Shown here in pieces: positions 31,214 through 43,017 of a DNA stretch of 64,000 nucleotides. This DNA is from Diadema setosum (lineage: Eukaryota; Echinodermata; Echinoidea; Diadematoida; Diadematidae): contig NC_092700.1 in NCBI RefSeq assembly GCF_964275005.1, positions 22,367,674 through 22,431,673 of the forward strand, read 5' to 3'. Position 1 is the first letter of the stretch, and each line of letters opens with the position of its first letter. The notes beneath the pieces were generated by a model that had not been told where the DNA came from, did not search any database, and was given only the letters and a program-made list of their open reading frames with translations. A program made the position numbers and the translations under genes.

Positions 31214-34200
31214 CACACATTCACACCCAAACACACAAAGAATAGGGAAAACAGGTATACAAGTGAAGATGGATAACTCAATCCTTGGTTTGAGTTGAAA
31301 GCACTGCATACACATAGTGTCTTCAGATGATACTTGGTCCTATGGAACCATCAATTGTGAAATTGTTGTGACAAACATTGTACGTTTTCTTATCTGTCTG
31401 TTCATCTGGTAGAAGTCTTCACATTGGAGCTAATAACGAGATTTAGATCTGCGACGTGAATACAAAAAAGATGACATAGCCTCCCGGGTTGGACAATGGA
31501 AACGGTTATCTCACATGTGTGCAGAACACTAATTTCTGGCCTAAGTAGTGTCATCTTAGCATTGCCGTTGCAAATTTAAAACTTGCTATTGCGATTAGGG
31601 ATACAGTGATGATTGTACGAGGTTATTTGCAGAATTGGTCATGTACTTGTTATGGGCAGTAGCTCTCCACTTTTAAGAGCATGTGCAATTCAAAAGAATG
31701 TCTAACAAAAGCAAACTGTACATGCGTCACTCAAAATTATAAATTAGAAGCACTTGTAAAGTTCATGCAATGATTGCCTCTGTTGGTTTCATTCTTTCTC
31801 TTCATATTTTCACACTCTCTTGCCTGTATCTATCTTTGTACTGTGGTATGTGAATGCTTAATGCATAATTATACGCATGTTCTAGTATGGTACATGTATG
31901 TCCATGTACCCCAGGGGAACCTCATTAGAAAGAGCACATGGGACCACTGAAATGTCCATGTTATATCAGATATCTTGTTATATCAGGGGTGAAAACAAAA
32001 CAGAAAAACATAAAAGAAATGAGGCCTGCAAAATTACACGTACCTCATTATTTCAGGTATGGCACTTTATCCCACCTCATTATAATGAGGTTCCAGTGTA
32101 CTGATAATAGTTGCACAATATGTAGATGTTATTTTCACTTTGTATTGTGCAAATGCCAGTTTTTTTGAGCAGTTTCATACTTTCTCAGCCGGTCTAGAAT
32201 GTCCGCCTGTTTGTTTGTTGTTGTTTTTTTTTGCAAGTATAACCAGTAAAATAAAGATTAAGCCAGATTTCAATCCTCTTTTTTCTCTTTCCCTTTTCTA
32301 TGCCAACCAAAAGTGTACCAGAGTTATACTATGTAGAATACAATTATGTGTATTATACACTGTACTAGTGTCATATAGCTAAACTTAATGAAACAAATGG
32401 TTTGTGGTAAATCAAATGTTGGGACTTGTTAGTGGGTTTCAGACACCTTTTCAAACGATGTCAAATTCAGCGCTTTGCACATCTTACACAGCAACGTGCA
32501 AATCATCAGTTGAATAGACAAAAATCAAGGACAACAGGCAACTGATGAATCTTGAAGTGCATTCGAAATGAAAAGTAGAGCTCTTTATCTACTACATTGT
32601 AGGTATACACAGCAGTGGTATAATTTAAGCAAATGCTAGCCTTTCTGTGCAATGGCCTGAAAGTGTGTATCCAATTTGAGACTGAAGAGCTATAAATAAT
32701 GTGTGAAGTGTAGAGTCCAGACGTAATGGCCAGTTTGTGCGTTATGTCTGGATTGAAATAGCCATGGATGTCATTACACTGTGAAGCCCATTAAAGGTAT
32801 GTAGACATGAAGTAGAGCCTTTGTCCCCAAGCTGTGGAAATTATGTTTAGTTTCAGAATAGCTAAAACTGCTGGAAAGTGAGTACCAGGTAAGCGTGAAA
32901 ATACATGTAGCTGAAATCTGTCAATTTCCTCCCTATTTCCTTCAGCTAGTAGATGTCCCTAATCCTTAACGCTTGCCTTCAAGGAGATGTTCCCATGGAC
33001 TGTTTAAAGTACAAATGTGCTTTACTTTGTAGATGAACTGAATACCATAACACCAACATATCTATGCTAGTGATTGTTATTTCGAGATACTGTATATTTA
33101 ATCCATTGCAAAGCATGCAGTGTTTTACAATATTAGTGCTACACTATCTTGGCAGAGTCCAATCAGCTGAAGAGAAAATTGACATTGACCAGCCTTGGTC
33201 ACACTTCGTATTAAGGAAATGTGCAACTGCAATTACGGTCACTGTGGCTCAGTCACTGTTTGGTTATTTCCTGGCTGTTGCTGTGGTACTGTAACTGCAA
33301 TTATTGCTGCCTACAATAATTGCAGGTCTCGGTATGAATATAAAGGCCCTTGGACAGTTTACCTCATAACCTTTGCAAAATAGATTTGAGAATAGATCAG
33401 TTTAGAAAGCATAGAAGGCAATATTCAGGTTTAAAATGTGATGAAAATGCAAAGTACTTGGTAGTATTTCAAAAACTCTTTGTCAGATGAGTTTATAATT
33501 ACCTTTTCCTTGTCAACTGTCCTGTTTGATACTGCTATGATTTGCTTTAGAAAAAAGTGCAGACCAATCTTGGACTAAGACTTGTTTCTTGTGCGTGATA
33601 ATGATATTATGTCCCTATATTTGTGTTTCTTGTATATGATGTAAATGTGTAATTAAAGTTGGAAGTACAATATTTTACCTGATGAACCTGATGTCTTTTA
33701 CTTCAATTCAGCACGTGACTTGTTTACACGAGAATTGGGAGTTTGTGCATTTGTTTGTGTGTGTGTGTGTGTTCGGAAGGAACATTCAGGTATCTAACTG
33801 ATAAACAGAAGAGAGAGAAAAAATGAAATCAGCTAGGATAGTCCATACCCATGTTTGATGTCACAGAAGTTTGTGACCAAAAGCTTCAACAATTAGCCCC
33901 TATGCCACGCCACAATGCAGCATGGTATTAATCATAACCATGATAGATGATACATTTTATCTATCTAATCAAAGCATTTCCTGCGAAGATAATCGCAACC
34001 CACAAAAAAAAAGAAAAACACTTGAAATCCAGCATATTAAGAGTATGTAGGCCCTAATGAAAGTCTGTAGGCCTACTACTTTTATCTTTCTTATGTGTGT
34101 ACACTGTATCAACTGTACAATTTCATCTTGAAACTTCAAGTGGAATGCCAAAAAAAAAAAAAAAATGATAATGCAAAGTATGAGAACATAGGAACCATAT

Positions 34201-34400
34201 GAAAGAGGAAAAAAGAATCGAAAGAAAAAGAAAGAAGGACAAAAAGGAAGTAAAAAAGGAAGATCAAAGAAAAAAGAAGGAAAGAAAGGAAACGAATGGG
34301 AGTGGGTGAGAGTGATCACCAAGAAAATGAGGTCAAACCTGTGTGTCAGTAATCTGATCTGTGAAATCACAGTGTGCAGATCAGGTAAAAATGACCAAGG
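30657..34400. other. Spacer with no recognisable gene
   Basis: AT-rich; no frame resembles a known protein. It contains C-run, A-run and (CA)n tracts at about 31132-31220, a small transposon remnant at 31907-32101, a purine-rich stretch at about 34195-34300, and an ATTAAA at about 33652 that could be a polyadenylation site of an unseen transcript. Confidence 0.5.
31907..32101. mobile_element. Small transposon remnant with AACCTCATTA ends
   Basis: The left end (GTACCCCAGGGGAACCTCAT) and the right end (ATAATGAGGTTCCAGTGTAC, complementary to it) form imperfect terminal inverted repeats around an AT-rich 150-bp middle. The ends resemble those of Tc1/mariner-type (Tigger/pogo) MITEs, by recollection of the general pattern only. 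Confidence 0.5.
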
Positions 34401-34429
34401 TGGTTTATTAGGCTAGCCCGCAGTAACGG

Positions 34430-34793
34430 TATACCAAAGGGATTTTCCCCAGTGCATGGGGAGGAGAAAAATCTCTTTGCGGTACACGCCCTCGCCCCGA
34501 TCCGCGTTGCGTGTGTATCCATCCCGTAAACAGATAAGTACGTACAGCAGCTCAACACCGGCGATATAAGTGACGCCACGGAATTGAAGAGACTAGAAAC
34601 GAGGAGAACGCCAACATGTACATTGTTGGGTAGAAATTTAAATATAATGACCAACATAGCTGCAATTTTTCGGCGAAATGAGACAAGATGGTGAACGCAG
34701 CTTGATATGACCTCGAAATGCGTGAAAAGGAGTGTAGCAAGAGGTAACGCCAAGAGCCAGGAATCCACCGAGAAACAACGGGAGCGCACCGGG
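34430..34793 (+). promoter_or_regulatory. CpG-rich stretch; candidate promoter and leader exon of the IPK gene
   Basis: CpG density rises sharply against the AT-rich surroundings (CGCCCTCGCCCCGATCCGCG, GCGCACCGG, CGCGGCAGCCGG). A consensus donor GTGAGT at 34794 follows CACCGG|G on the plus strand. The IPK coding exon at 43.9 kb starts with an acceptor, so at least one upstream leader exon must exist, and this is the best-looking candidate on the plus strand. If right, the LTR element at 36.2-42.6 kb sits in IPK intron 1. On the minus strand the same stretch carries three overlapping hydrophobic frames, so a gene on that strand is the alternative. Confidence 0.35.
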
Positions 34794-36018
34794 GTGAGTG
34801 CCAATGAAGTATCCCGCGGCAGCCGGCAGCCCATTCATTCGCTCGGTCACTAAAAAGGCATGATACACTGTGGCAGATACAATACATGTAATTTGTAACG
34901 GGTTAGACACCAGTGAAAGATAAATGGTGCCGATGGGTGAATAACTCTATAATACCCAATATACCTGTACTACAGGTAGGTAAAGGCCTAAATTTTATAG
35001 TTTTACATATATACACTGATACAATTATACCATAAAAAATCAAGAACACAGTAATTTTTTAGTCGAGAAGAGGTAGGGCCTACATTGTAGACCTGCATGC
35101 GCAAATTGAATTTCCTGTTAATTCTGCTTTCTTTTCATTGTCATTGACATTGACAGATGTTCATAAGATAGAAAGTAAATTTATCCTGGTGATATATCAT
35201 ATTTTAGGAGTTATGTACTAGTACAGTGTATCATCATGAGGTTCTGCACTAACTATATTATATACACAGCCCAGTCGCTGTATAAAACTTAATATTCGCA
35301 CAGCGTCTGGTCAGGCTATATAGTTTTGCACCTGTATGATCCTCTAGGCTCTATGTCTGATTGTTGATCTACAATTTGATAATCAGTTCTTGTATGTATT
35401 AAATTAATCCAGAGAGCAATATATGGTACCGGTAGTCTAGCAAATGCAGGTACGGTGATTGTTCTGTTGCCAAATCATTCTGAGTTCTGACATAAAGTTG
35501 CTAGGTTTCTTATTAATTAATTTTTTTATTTTTTTTTTTTTGTCATTATAAATCAGGTGTGCCTTTTCTGTCTTCTGGAGCAGGGCGTCAAGATGCAATG
35601 GAGCCCAGTATGTCTCAGGACAATTGCCAAGGTACTGAAAAGTAAAGTATACTATAGGGCCTACATGTGTACATGTCACCATTCTTGATAGACAGAAAGA
35701 TCGGTCTGTATCTTGTTGGGGATATGTTCTGTGGAGACTGTGACTGGCTTCATGGAATTCCCTTCTGCGGAGGAGAGCTCTGTAAATGTCAAAAAAAAAA
35801 AAAAAATGACTTTAGACTTCCTCCGGACAGACAGATTTTTGTGTCTACATTTTTGAACCCTATGTATTTAATAAGGTGAATGTTGTACTTGAAATAAGAG
35901 AGAGATTTATTTTGGTTCCGTGTATATGTGTGATTTTATTGCATTTCAATACCGGTAGTTTATTTAATTGTCTGTATTAAATACAACACTACCATACCTG
36001 TTTTGCATATAATGTTTG

Positions 36019-36152
36019 CATACTTGCCAACATTTTCATTTGAGAAAGCGGTAGAATCCAGGATGCCTATGCGAGCAGCGCTAGCTTGAATGCTAATGAA
36101 ATCTTTCAAAAGCGGTGGTCTACCGCCAAATGCGGTAGAGTTGGCAAGTATG
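36019..36152. mobile_element. 134-bp MITE with CATACTTGCCAAC ends
   Basis: Terminal inverted repeats CATACTTGCCAAC (36019-36031) and GTTGGCAAGTATG (36140-36152). A 6-bp direct repeat TGTTTG lies immediately outside both ends (36013-36018 and 36153-36158). The interior has inverted GCGGTAGA/TCTACCGC words. It sits about 90 bp upstream of the LTR element. The superfamily is not assigned. Confidence 0.7.
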
Positions 36153-36246
36153 TGTTTGTGCAGTGTAGACCTACTTATGTACCCCTCTGTGCAGCTAGAA
36201 AACAGTGATTAAATGTCAGAGGGATAGAGAATTTTCACCTCAGAAG

Positions 36247-36429
36247 TGTAGCATGATGTATAATTAGCATATGCACTATCTCATATGAGCGCAAGTACTC
36301 ATTGCGCGTTGGTTGTAAACGGCCGTTCTACCTTAATAAATATCATGCAAGAAGCATGACGTTCTTGTTCCGAATCTCCGCCTCTGATAAGTCCGTCATT
36401 AATGTCCCTGCACCAATCAACTTATGACA
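36247..36429 (+). repeat. 5' LTR of the Ty3/gypsy element
   Basis: 183 bp, TG...CA bounded, identical over its full length to 42414-42596. An LTR of this size is short for the family. Confidence 0.95.
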
Positions 36430-37842
36430 TGGTGGCAGCGGTGAACCATGGACTCATCTGGACAAATTTTGAGGACTTTTGTGCATTAACGGGACTAAAA
36501 TTCGACATTTATGTGCGCCATGCAGGCCTAGGACTGAGTCTGATTCTGGGTTACCAGCGGATCGCCTGTGCTATAGATGGCCGCATACATACCACGTTGT
36601 GAGAAAGCGCAAACGTGCACATGGAATCGCAGACGGACTGTACTGCATGCTGTAGACGTAGACCTACACCGTACCGAAGCGGAGTGATATCGGCAATCAA
36701 ACACTGTACGCGAACGCATAAGCACTACGTCATAAAGCACAGAGACTGACGGATCAGTACAGTAAACGTGTGATTGGTGCAAACCGACAATGATATACGC
36801 GGGCGTAAGTGCTACGTCGTAAGCTGAAGGACTGACGTAACAATGGTGATCGTGCCAAACAAGATCGAAGTGCCAGCGGCAGCTGAACTCAACGACACTT
36901 TGCAGAATTTTTGAGACCGACATTGCTGCTAAATTTCGGAACGTGTTTTGTGATCCAAAATTCGGGACAAAGCGGATAGTATATCAGCGATATATTTGAC
37001 TCTTGTTCTACGGACAAATAAAACTGTTTCACAAACTGGATCAGCCAGAAACGTGAATTTGGAAGCGCTTGTCATCTCATTGTGCCGTATTTTCGAGTTT
37101 GGCAGCCCACCGCTTTATATGCTACAATACAGCGATGAGACTTTGAGGCCACTGCAGCACCGATTGGAGCGAACACGAGCGGCGACCCGGCCAGTGACGG
37201 GCGGACGAACACAGCGCATAGACGCACACCACCGGTAGAAGTAGCCGACGACGACAGCTTGCCGTGGATGAACGGGACCAGAACTGAGCGCACCAACGCC
37301 GGAAATCCGTGGACAGAGACCTCAACTGTCATACTGAATACGTGGAACCCTAAAATTAAAGTGAAAACTTTCACTGTGAGTGCATTTTCAGGACGCTTTG
37401 CGGTAATTAAACAGGTATTTGTTGTTCATGAAAATACACATGATAAACATCCAGCTACATGATGTAGAGACTGAGTTAATCGGAACTGACATTAAACAAA
37501 AGCTGGATTGATTGACATATTACGGACTTAGTTTATGGACGCTTTCCTGAAACGATAATTGATTTATGTGATGTCCACATAACCTGTGGAAAGTGTGTGT
37601 GATTGTGAATGTGTTGGTACGGAATATGCTCTACTTCATGTCAACCGTTATCTTTTGTAACAAACACTGAATTAACTCTGTACTGAATGTCCTGCGTGAC
37701 ATACTCAGGATAAGGTACTACAGGTATCCTTACTCCTTTGTGTAACAGGATAAGACGTTGTCTTACTCCTCTGTGTAACTAATTCCACACATTTCATTCA
37801 CTCACGCATTATTATTTCATTGTTGCACACAAAAGAAGTTTC

Positions 37843-40800
37843 ATGATGGGGGACATGACAGGAATCACACCTCCATGCATGAATTGGTCATCCAGTGATC
37901 CACCTTCAGCTTTTCGTAGTTTCCAGCACTACAGCGAGTTGATCTTTGAGGGACCCTTAGCAAAGAAAACCGATCAAGAAAAGATCACGTATGCTCTGCT
38001 TTGGCTGGGACAGGAAGGAATACGCATCTACAAAGCCTGGAATATAGACTTTACGACAGTGAAAGAACTGTTTGAAGCATTCGCAAAGCACTTTCAGCCG
38101 AAAACAAATTTTCGCCTGGAGAGATTCAGACTTCAGAAATTCCAGCAGGAGCCTGGAGAGACAGTAGATGACTTTATGAGCAGATGCCGCACACAAGTGC
38201 AGAAATGCAAATTCTCTGAACAGTCTGAAGTAAATGATCGTTTGATCGAGCAACTGATTCTTGGTACTCGCTACAAGAAGGTGCAAGAAATACTCCTCAG
38301 CAAGGATGAGAAACTTACTCTCGATACAGCACTTGACATAGCAAGAACGCAAGAGGCCACTGAGGCAGATATGCGGTCTCTCCGTAACCAAGCGGTGAAC
38401 ATTGATGCTGTCACACAAGGAAGACAACAGAGCCGCTGTGGAAACTGTAACTTGAGTCACCCTCCTAAGAAGTGCCCGGCCTATGGCACCACGTGCAAGG
38501 AATGTGGTCGCCCAAATCATTGGGCAGCTGCCTGTCGCAGTAAGAAACCCCGACAACCCTGGAGAGGCCGAAATCCTCAATCCCAAAGAGGAAAGCCAAT
38601 GTTTCGTGATCAGCACAGAGAGAAAACAAAGTTCAGTGATCAACGCAGAGGCAAACCAAAGTTCGGTGATCAGCACGGACGAAGCCCTAGAAACAAGAGG
38701 CTACACGAGATGACTCAAGGGGCATCAAATCCAGATAATCTTGATGAAGACTTTGACAGACTTAGTTTTGAGTGCATCTCAATCGATGAAGTGTCAGCTA
38801 CTCAAGCATTTGCAAAATTGAACATTTGGCTAAAACCAAATAAGCCAGCAACTTTGAAGGCCAAGGTTGATACAGGAGCTGAAGGAAACATCCTGCCACT
38901 GAGGCTCTACCGGCAGATGTACCCAGACCAGGTTGACGTCTCGGGACTCCCAAAGAAAGGGGTTCTACGACCAAACACGACTGTCATCACAGCCTACAAC
39001 CAAACGGTCATCCCAAACCTTGGAACACACACTCTCCACTGTGAGCATGAACAAGCTGAGATTGACGCTGAGTTCTATGTAGTTGACAATAACGGCCCTG
39101 CAATTCTCGGTCTACCAACACTGGTTGGACTTGGACTTATCACTCTGAACTGTGTAGTCGAGAAAAAGAACACACCTTGTACCATCAAAGATGAAAGACA
39201 TCTCAAGGACTTGTACCCTGGTCGTTTTGAAGGCATCGGAAATTTTGAAGGAGAGTACCATATCGTGATCGACAGAGAGGTACCACCCGTGGTCCATCCT
39301 CCCAGGAGATGTCCCATCAGTATCAAGGAGGACATCAAACATGAAATAGACCAGATGGTGGAAATGGGTGTTATTACACCCATAGAAGAACCTACGGATT
39401 GGGTATCCAGCTTGGTCTACACACAAAAGCCCAATGGGAGATGGAGAATTTGCTTAGATCCGAGAGACCTCAATAAGGCTATCAAACGCAGTCACGTGCC
39501 TATTCTAACATTGGACGAGGTTAGACATCAGTTCATCGGGGCCACAACGTTCTCCACATTAGACGCAAAGCACGGATACTGGTCCGTAAAACTCGACGAT
39601 GAATCAAGCAAGCTAACTACCTTCAACAGCCCCTTTGGAAGGTATTGCTTCAAGAGATTGCCATTCGGTCTATGCACATCCCAGGATGTCTTCCAGGCCA
39701 AGATGACACAGATCCTTGAAGGATGCCCTGGTGTAATCGCGCTAGCAGACGACATCGCGGTCATAGGCAGAACTGAGGAAGAACACGATGCAAATTTGCA
39801 CAACCTGATGACAGTTGCTACACAGCATGGACTCGTGTTCAACTGGGAGAAGTGCCAGATCAAACGTGACCGCATACGCTTCTACGGACTTGTCTTTGAC
39901 AAGGATGGGGCCCATCCGGATCCTGAGAGGGTAGATGCCATGAGAGCTATTGAACCGCCTAGAAGCAAGAAAGAACTACAAGAGTTCTTGGGCATCGCCA
40001 CATACATGTCGCCCTTCATCCCCAATCTGTCAGCCCTGACAGAACCCCTACGGAACCTGTTGAAGAAAGACGCAACGTTCAAATGGTCGCCTTCACACCA
40101 AAAGGCATTCCAAAAGACGAAGGACGCCATCTGCAAAGATGTTACCCTTGCGTACTTTGATCCCAGGAAGGAGGTCGTGCTGGAGGTAGATGCCTCAACA
40201 CAAGGCATAGGAGCTGCTCTGACGCAAGAGGGCCAGCCAATAGCATTCGCTTCCAAATCGCTCACAGATGCCGAAAGACGATACGCCAACATAGAGCGTG
40301 AGATGTTGGCAGTGGTGTATGCCTGCGAGAAGTTCCATCCATATGTATATGGAAGAGAATTCACTGTTCTCTCAGACCACAAGCCCCTTGAAATGATCAC
40401 TCTGAAAAATCTGGGTTCAGCCCCTCCCAGATTGCAGAGATTCCTACTGCGAATACAAGGGTACAACATGCAAGTCAAATACCAACCAGGGAAACAGATG
40501 CTCCTTTCGGATGCAATGTCAAGGCTCAACCCACTACCTGAGGAGTCAAGTGAACCGCGCATGCAGATCAACTTCGTGATGTTCTCGGACCGAAAACTCC
40601 AAGAAATACGAACATCGACCTCCCAAGATGTGGAGCTATGTGCACTGCGTGATGTGATACTGGAAGGTTGGCCGGAGGAGAGGAGAGATGTACACCAATC
40701 CCTGCGGAAATACTGGCCGTTCAGAGACGAGTTGTCCATTGAAAATGGCATCTTACTGAAAGGGCCGCGGATCATCATACCACAGAGACTGAGAGAGGAA

Positions 40801-41904
40801 TACCTACACAAGGTGCACGAAGCACACCAAGGTGTAACCAAATGCCAACTACGAGCCAAGTCATGCATATTCTGGCACGGCATCAATAAAGACATTGAAG
40901 AACTGGTGAGCAAGTGCTCCATCTGCCAGAAACACGGAGATGCTCAAACCTCTGAAACACTCAGACCTCATGAACTATCTACCAGACCCTGGCAGACCAT
41001 CGCAGCCGATCTGTTCACATTCGGGGGTGTAGAATACCTATTAGTGGCAGACACCTACTCCAAGTTCCCCATAGTGAGGAAAATGCCAGGACACCCAACA
41101 AGTGCAGCAGTCATCACCTCACTCAAAGAGATTTTCTCAGAGCATGGGACTCCAGAAAAGCTGATCAGTGATAATGGTCCACAATTCAGCAGTGCAGTGT
41201 TTGAGCAGTTCAGGAAGGAATGGAATTTCAACCATACAACATCAAGCCCACGATACCCCCAGTCTAATGGCTTCATCGAACGCCAGGTCAAAACTGTCAA
41301 AGCCACTATGGAGAAGGCGAGGGATGCAAACGCAGATCCAAACAAAGCTCTCCAATGCCTAAGAGCTACACCCCTAGACGCGCACTTACCATCACCATCA
41401 GAACTGCTCCTTGGTCGAAAAATCAGAACCAACCTGCCAAGCAAAATCTCAAACCAACTGCCCCAGAAGGATGAAATCTACCAACGTCTCCAGACTAGAC
41501 AAGACGAGCAGAAGGGATACTTTGACAAATTGCACCCTAACACCCTACCTCCTCTACAAGAAGGACAGCAAATCCGAGTCCAGAACCAAGAGACTGGCAA
41601 GTGGGAGCGAGGAAGAATCACCAAAAAGAGACCTGAACCAAGATCATATGAACTAGAGACAGAATCAGGTCAAACCCTACGTCGAAATCGTAGACACATC
41701 CGAGGGACTGGAGAGAGAGATTTCAGAACCCATGAGTATGGTCACACATACCATGACAGAGACAATCACACCACTTCCACAGCTCAGTCAGAAGAACAAA
41801 CACCCAAGCAGTCAAACGCACAACAAACACACAAACAGCCATATACCACCAGATTTGGCAGAAAAGTCCACACACCAAAAAGATATGGTGACTACAGAAT
41901 GTAA
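37843..41904 (+). CDS. Gag-Pol polyprotein of the Ty3/gypsy element
   Basis: A single 1353-codon frame holding Gag and Pol without a frame change; fused Gag-Pol is a known arrangement in some gypsy lineages. In order: a capsid-like region (about 1-190); paired zinc-knuckle cysteines (about 198-231); an aspartic protease centred on VDTGAEGN (about 343); reverse transcriptase (about 490-665); RNase H beginning VLEVDAS (about 779-890); and integrase with an HHCC finger (about 991-1030) and catalytic core (about 1053-1160). A basic, low-complexity tail follows; I see no clear chromodomain. The frame looks whole. It belongs to the mobile element, not to a host gene. Long frames on the opposite strand here are shadows. 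Confidence 0.95.
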   Translation: MMGDMTGITPPCMNWSSSDPPSAFRSFQHYSELIFEGPLAKKTDQEKITYALLWLGQEGIRIYKAWNIDFTTVKELFEAFAKHFQPKTNFRLERFRLQKFQQEPGETVDDFMSRCRTQVQKCKFSEQSEVNDRLIEQLILGTRYKKVQEILLSKDEKLTLDTALDIARTQEATEADMRSLRNQAVNIDAVTQGRQQSRCGNCNLSHPPKKCPAYGTTCKECGRPNHWAAACRSKKPRQPWRGRNPQSQRGKPMFRDQHREKTKFSDQRRGKPKFGDQHGRSPRNKRLHEMTQGASNPDNLDEDFDRLSFECISIDEVSATQAFAKLNIWLKPNKPATLKAKVDTGAEGNILPLRLYRQMYPDQVDVSGLPKKGVLRPNTTVITAYNQTVIPNLGTHTLHCEHEQAEIDAEFYVVDNNGPAILGLPTLVGLGLITLNCVVEKKNTPCTIKDERHLKDLYPGRFEGIGNFEGEYHIVIDREVPPVVHPPRRCPISIKEDIKHEIDQMVEMGVITPIEEPTDWVSSLVYTQKPNGRWRICLDPRDLNKAIKRSHVPILTLDEVRHQFIGATTFSTLDAKHGYWSVKLDDESSKLTTFNSPFGRYCFKRLPFGLCTSQDVFQAKMTQILEGCPGVIALADDIAVIGRTEEEHDANLHNLMTVATQHGLVFNWEKCQIKRDRIRFYGLVFDKDGAHPDPERVDAMRAIEPPRSKKELQEFLGIATYMSPFIPNLSALTEPLRNLLKKDATFKWSPSHQKAFQKTKDAICKDVTLAYFDPRKEVVLEVDASTQGIGAALTQEGQPIAFASKSLTDAERRYANIEREMLAVVYACEKFHPYVYGREFTVLSDHKPLEMITLKNLGSAPPRLQRFLLRIQGYNMQVKYQPGKQMLLSDAMSRLNPLPEESSEPRMQINFVMFSDRKLQEIRTSTSQDVELCALRDVILEGWPEERRDVHQSLRKYWPFRDELSIENGILLKGPRIIIPQRLREEYLHKVHEAHQGVTKCQLRAKSCIFWHGINKDIEELVSKCSICQKHGDAQTSETLRPHELSTRPWQTIAADLFTFGGVEYLLVADTYSKFPIVRKMPGHPTSAAVITSLKEIFSEHGTPEKLISDNGPQFSSAVFEQFRKEWNFNHTTSSPRYPQSNGFIERQVKTVKATMEKARDANADPNKALQCLRATPLDAHLPSPSELLLGRKIRTNLPSKISNQLPQKDEIYQRLQTRQDEQKGYFDKLHPNTLPPLQEGQQIRVQNQETGKWERGRITKKRPEPRSYELETESGQTLRRNRRHIRGTGERDFRTHEYGHTYHDRDNHTTSTAQSEEQTPKQSNAQQTHKQPYTTRFGRKVHTPKRYGDYRM

Positions 41905-42413
41905 AGTATCAGTTGAAATAACTGTATGGTGTTAATTCATTTAACATCTATAATAGATGGTTATGTTTGTTATGAAGTGTTTGTTCATGACTTAATGTAC
42001 ATATGTTATTCATTTTTAGGTCGGTAACCGGAGGTAGTATGCACAGAAAACAAAACAACTCGACACAATGGAAATTGAGGAATCATTTCATTTATTATCA
42101 GATATGTCAGATCTCAGGCAAACTTTGAATAAATATTATTGCATGGATATGTTATGAAATAATAAGTTGGTTCATTTGGATTAATAGAAGCGAAATTGGT
42201 TACATATGAATCCAGTCTAAATGTGTTAGAGAAGTTTCACTGCAAGACAGAAATGTATAAACTTAACATTCGCAACCGCTCATGTTGATATTGAAACCGA
42301 TGGTTATACATGTATATAGAACTGAAGTTATATAGTAATTGTAAATGTGCACATTATAGGAAAATATGATACCGAGTATTTTAAAGTCTTCGACTTTTTG
42401 TGAAGAGAGGGGT

Positions 42414-42596
42414 TGTAGCATGATGTATAATTAGCATATGCACTATCTCATATGAGCGCAAGTACTCATTGCGCGTTGGTTGTAAACGGCCGTTCTACCT
42501 TAATAAATATCATGCAAGAAGCATGACGTTCTTGTTCCGAATCTCCGCCTCTGATAAGTCCGTCATTAATGTCCCTGCACCAATCAACTTATGACA
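42414..42596 (+). repeat. 3' LTR of the Ty3/gypsy element
   Basis: Identical to the 5' LTR; preceded by the purine-rich tract GAAGAGAGGGG and followed by the target duplication AGAAG. Confidence 0.95.
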
Positions 42597-43017
42597 AGAA
42601 GAGTTTTTTTTTTTTTTCTCAAATGTTTGAAATGAAACTAACCATTGCCTGTAATAGGTAAGGATGAATGAAATTTCAAATCCAATATTTTTGTGTGATC
42701 TCTTTAAAAAGAACATGTCATTCTGTAAAACTAGCCTATTCTACAGTACCGGTATTTTCTCCCCAAATTGGCTGACAAGAAAAAAAAAAAAAAAGATTAA
42801 CAAAGGTTACCAAGGGGGAGGTTTAAACCCCCTTTGACCCCCTTCAGATCTTCCTACTGGAATTATGACTATTTCACCATTTTTTAGAAGGCTCCTTTTC
42901 CCCACTGTTCCTTGGAACATGGTGGGCCTTTTGCAACTCATGTGAGATATCATCAGAATCCCTTTTGTCTGGTAAATACCAGAAAATGAGCTGCACAAGT
43001 AAGTCAAGAAAGGTTAA

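Larger units (their letters stand above)
36247..42596 (+). mobile_element. Ty3/gypsy LTR retroelement, looks whole and recent
   Basis: A 6350-bp element. Identical 183-bp LTRs (36247-36429 and 42414-42596) start TGTAGC and end GACA, and the 5-bp target duplication AGAAG lies on both sides (36242-36246, 42597-42601). A primer-binding-site-like TGG sequence abuts the 5' LTR (36430 onward), and a purine tract (42402-42412) precedes the 3' LTR. One long Gag-Pol frame is present. No envelope-like frame is apparent. LTR identity points to a recent insertion. The domain order RT-RNase H-integrase defines the Ty3/gypsy (Metaviridae) family. The leader between the primer site and Gag-Pol is long, about 1.4 kb. 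Confidence 0.95.

Noticed and set aside
37957-41444. Long minus-strand frames (up to 346 codons) opposite Gag-Pol
   Set aside because: Shadow frames of the retroelement coding strand; composition is not protein-like.
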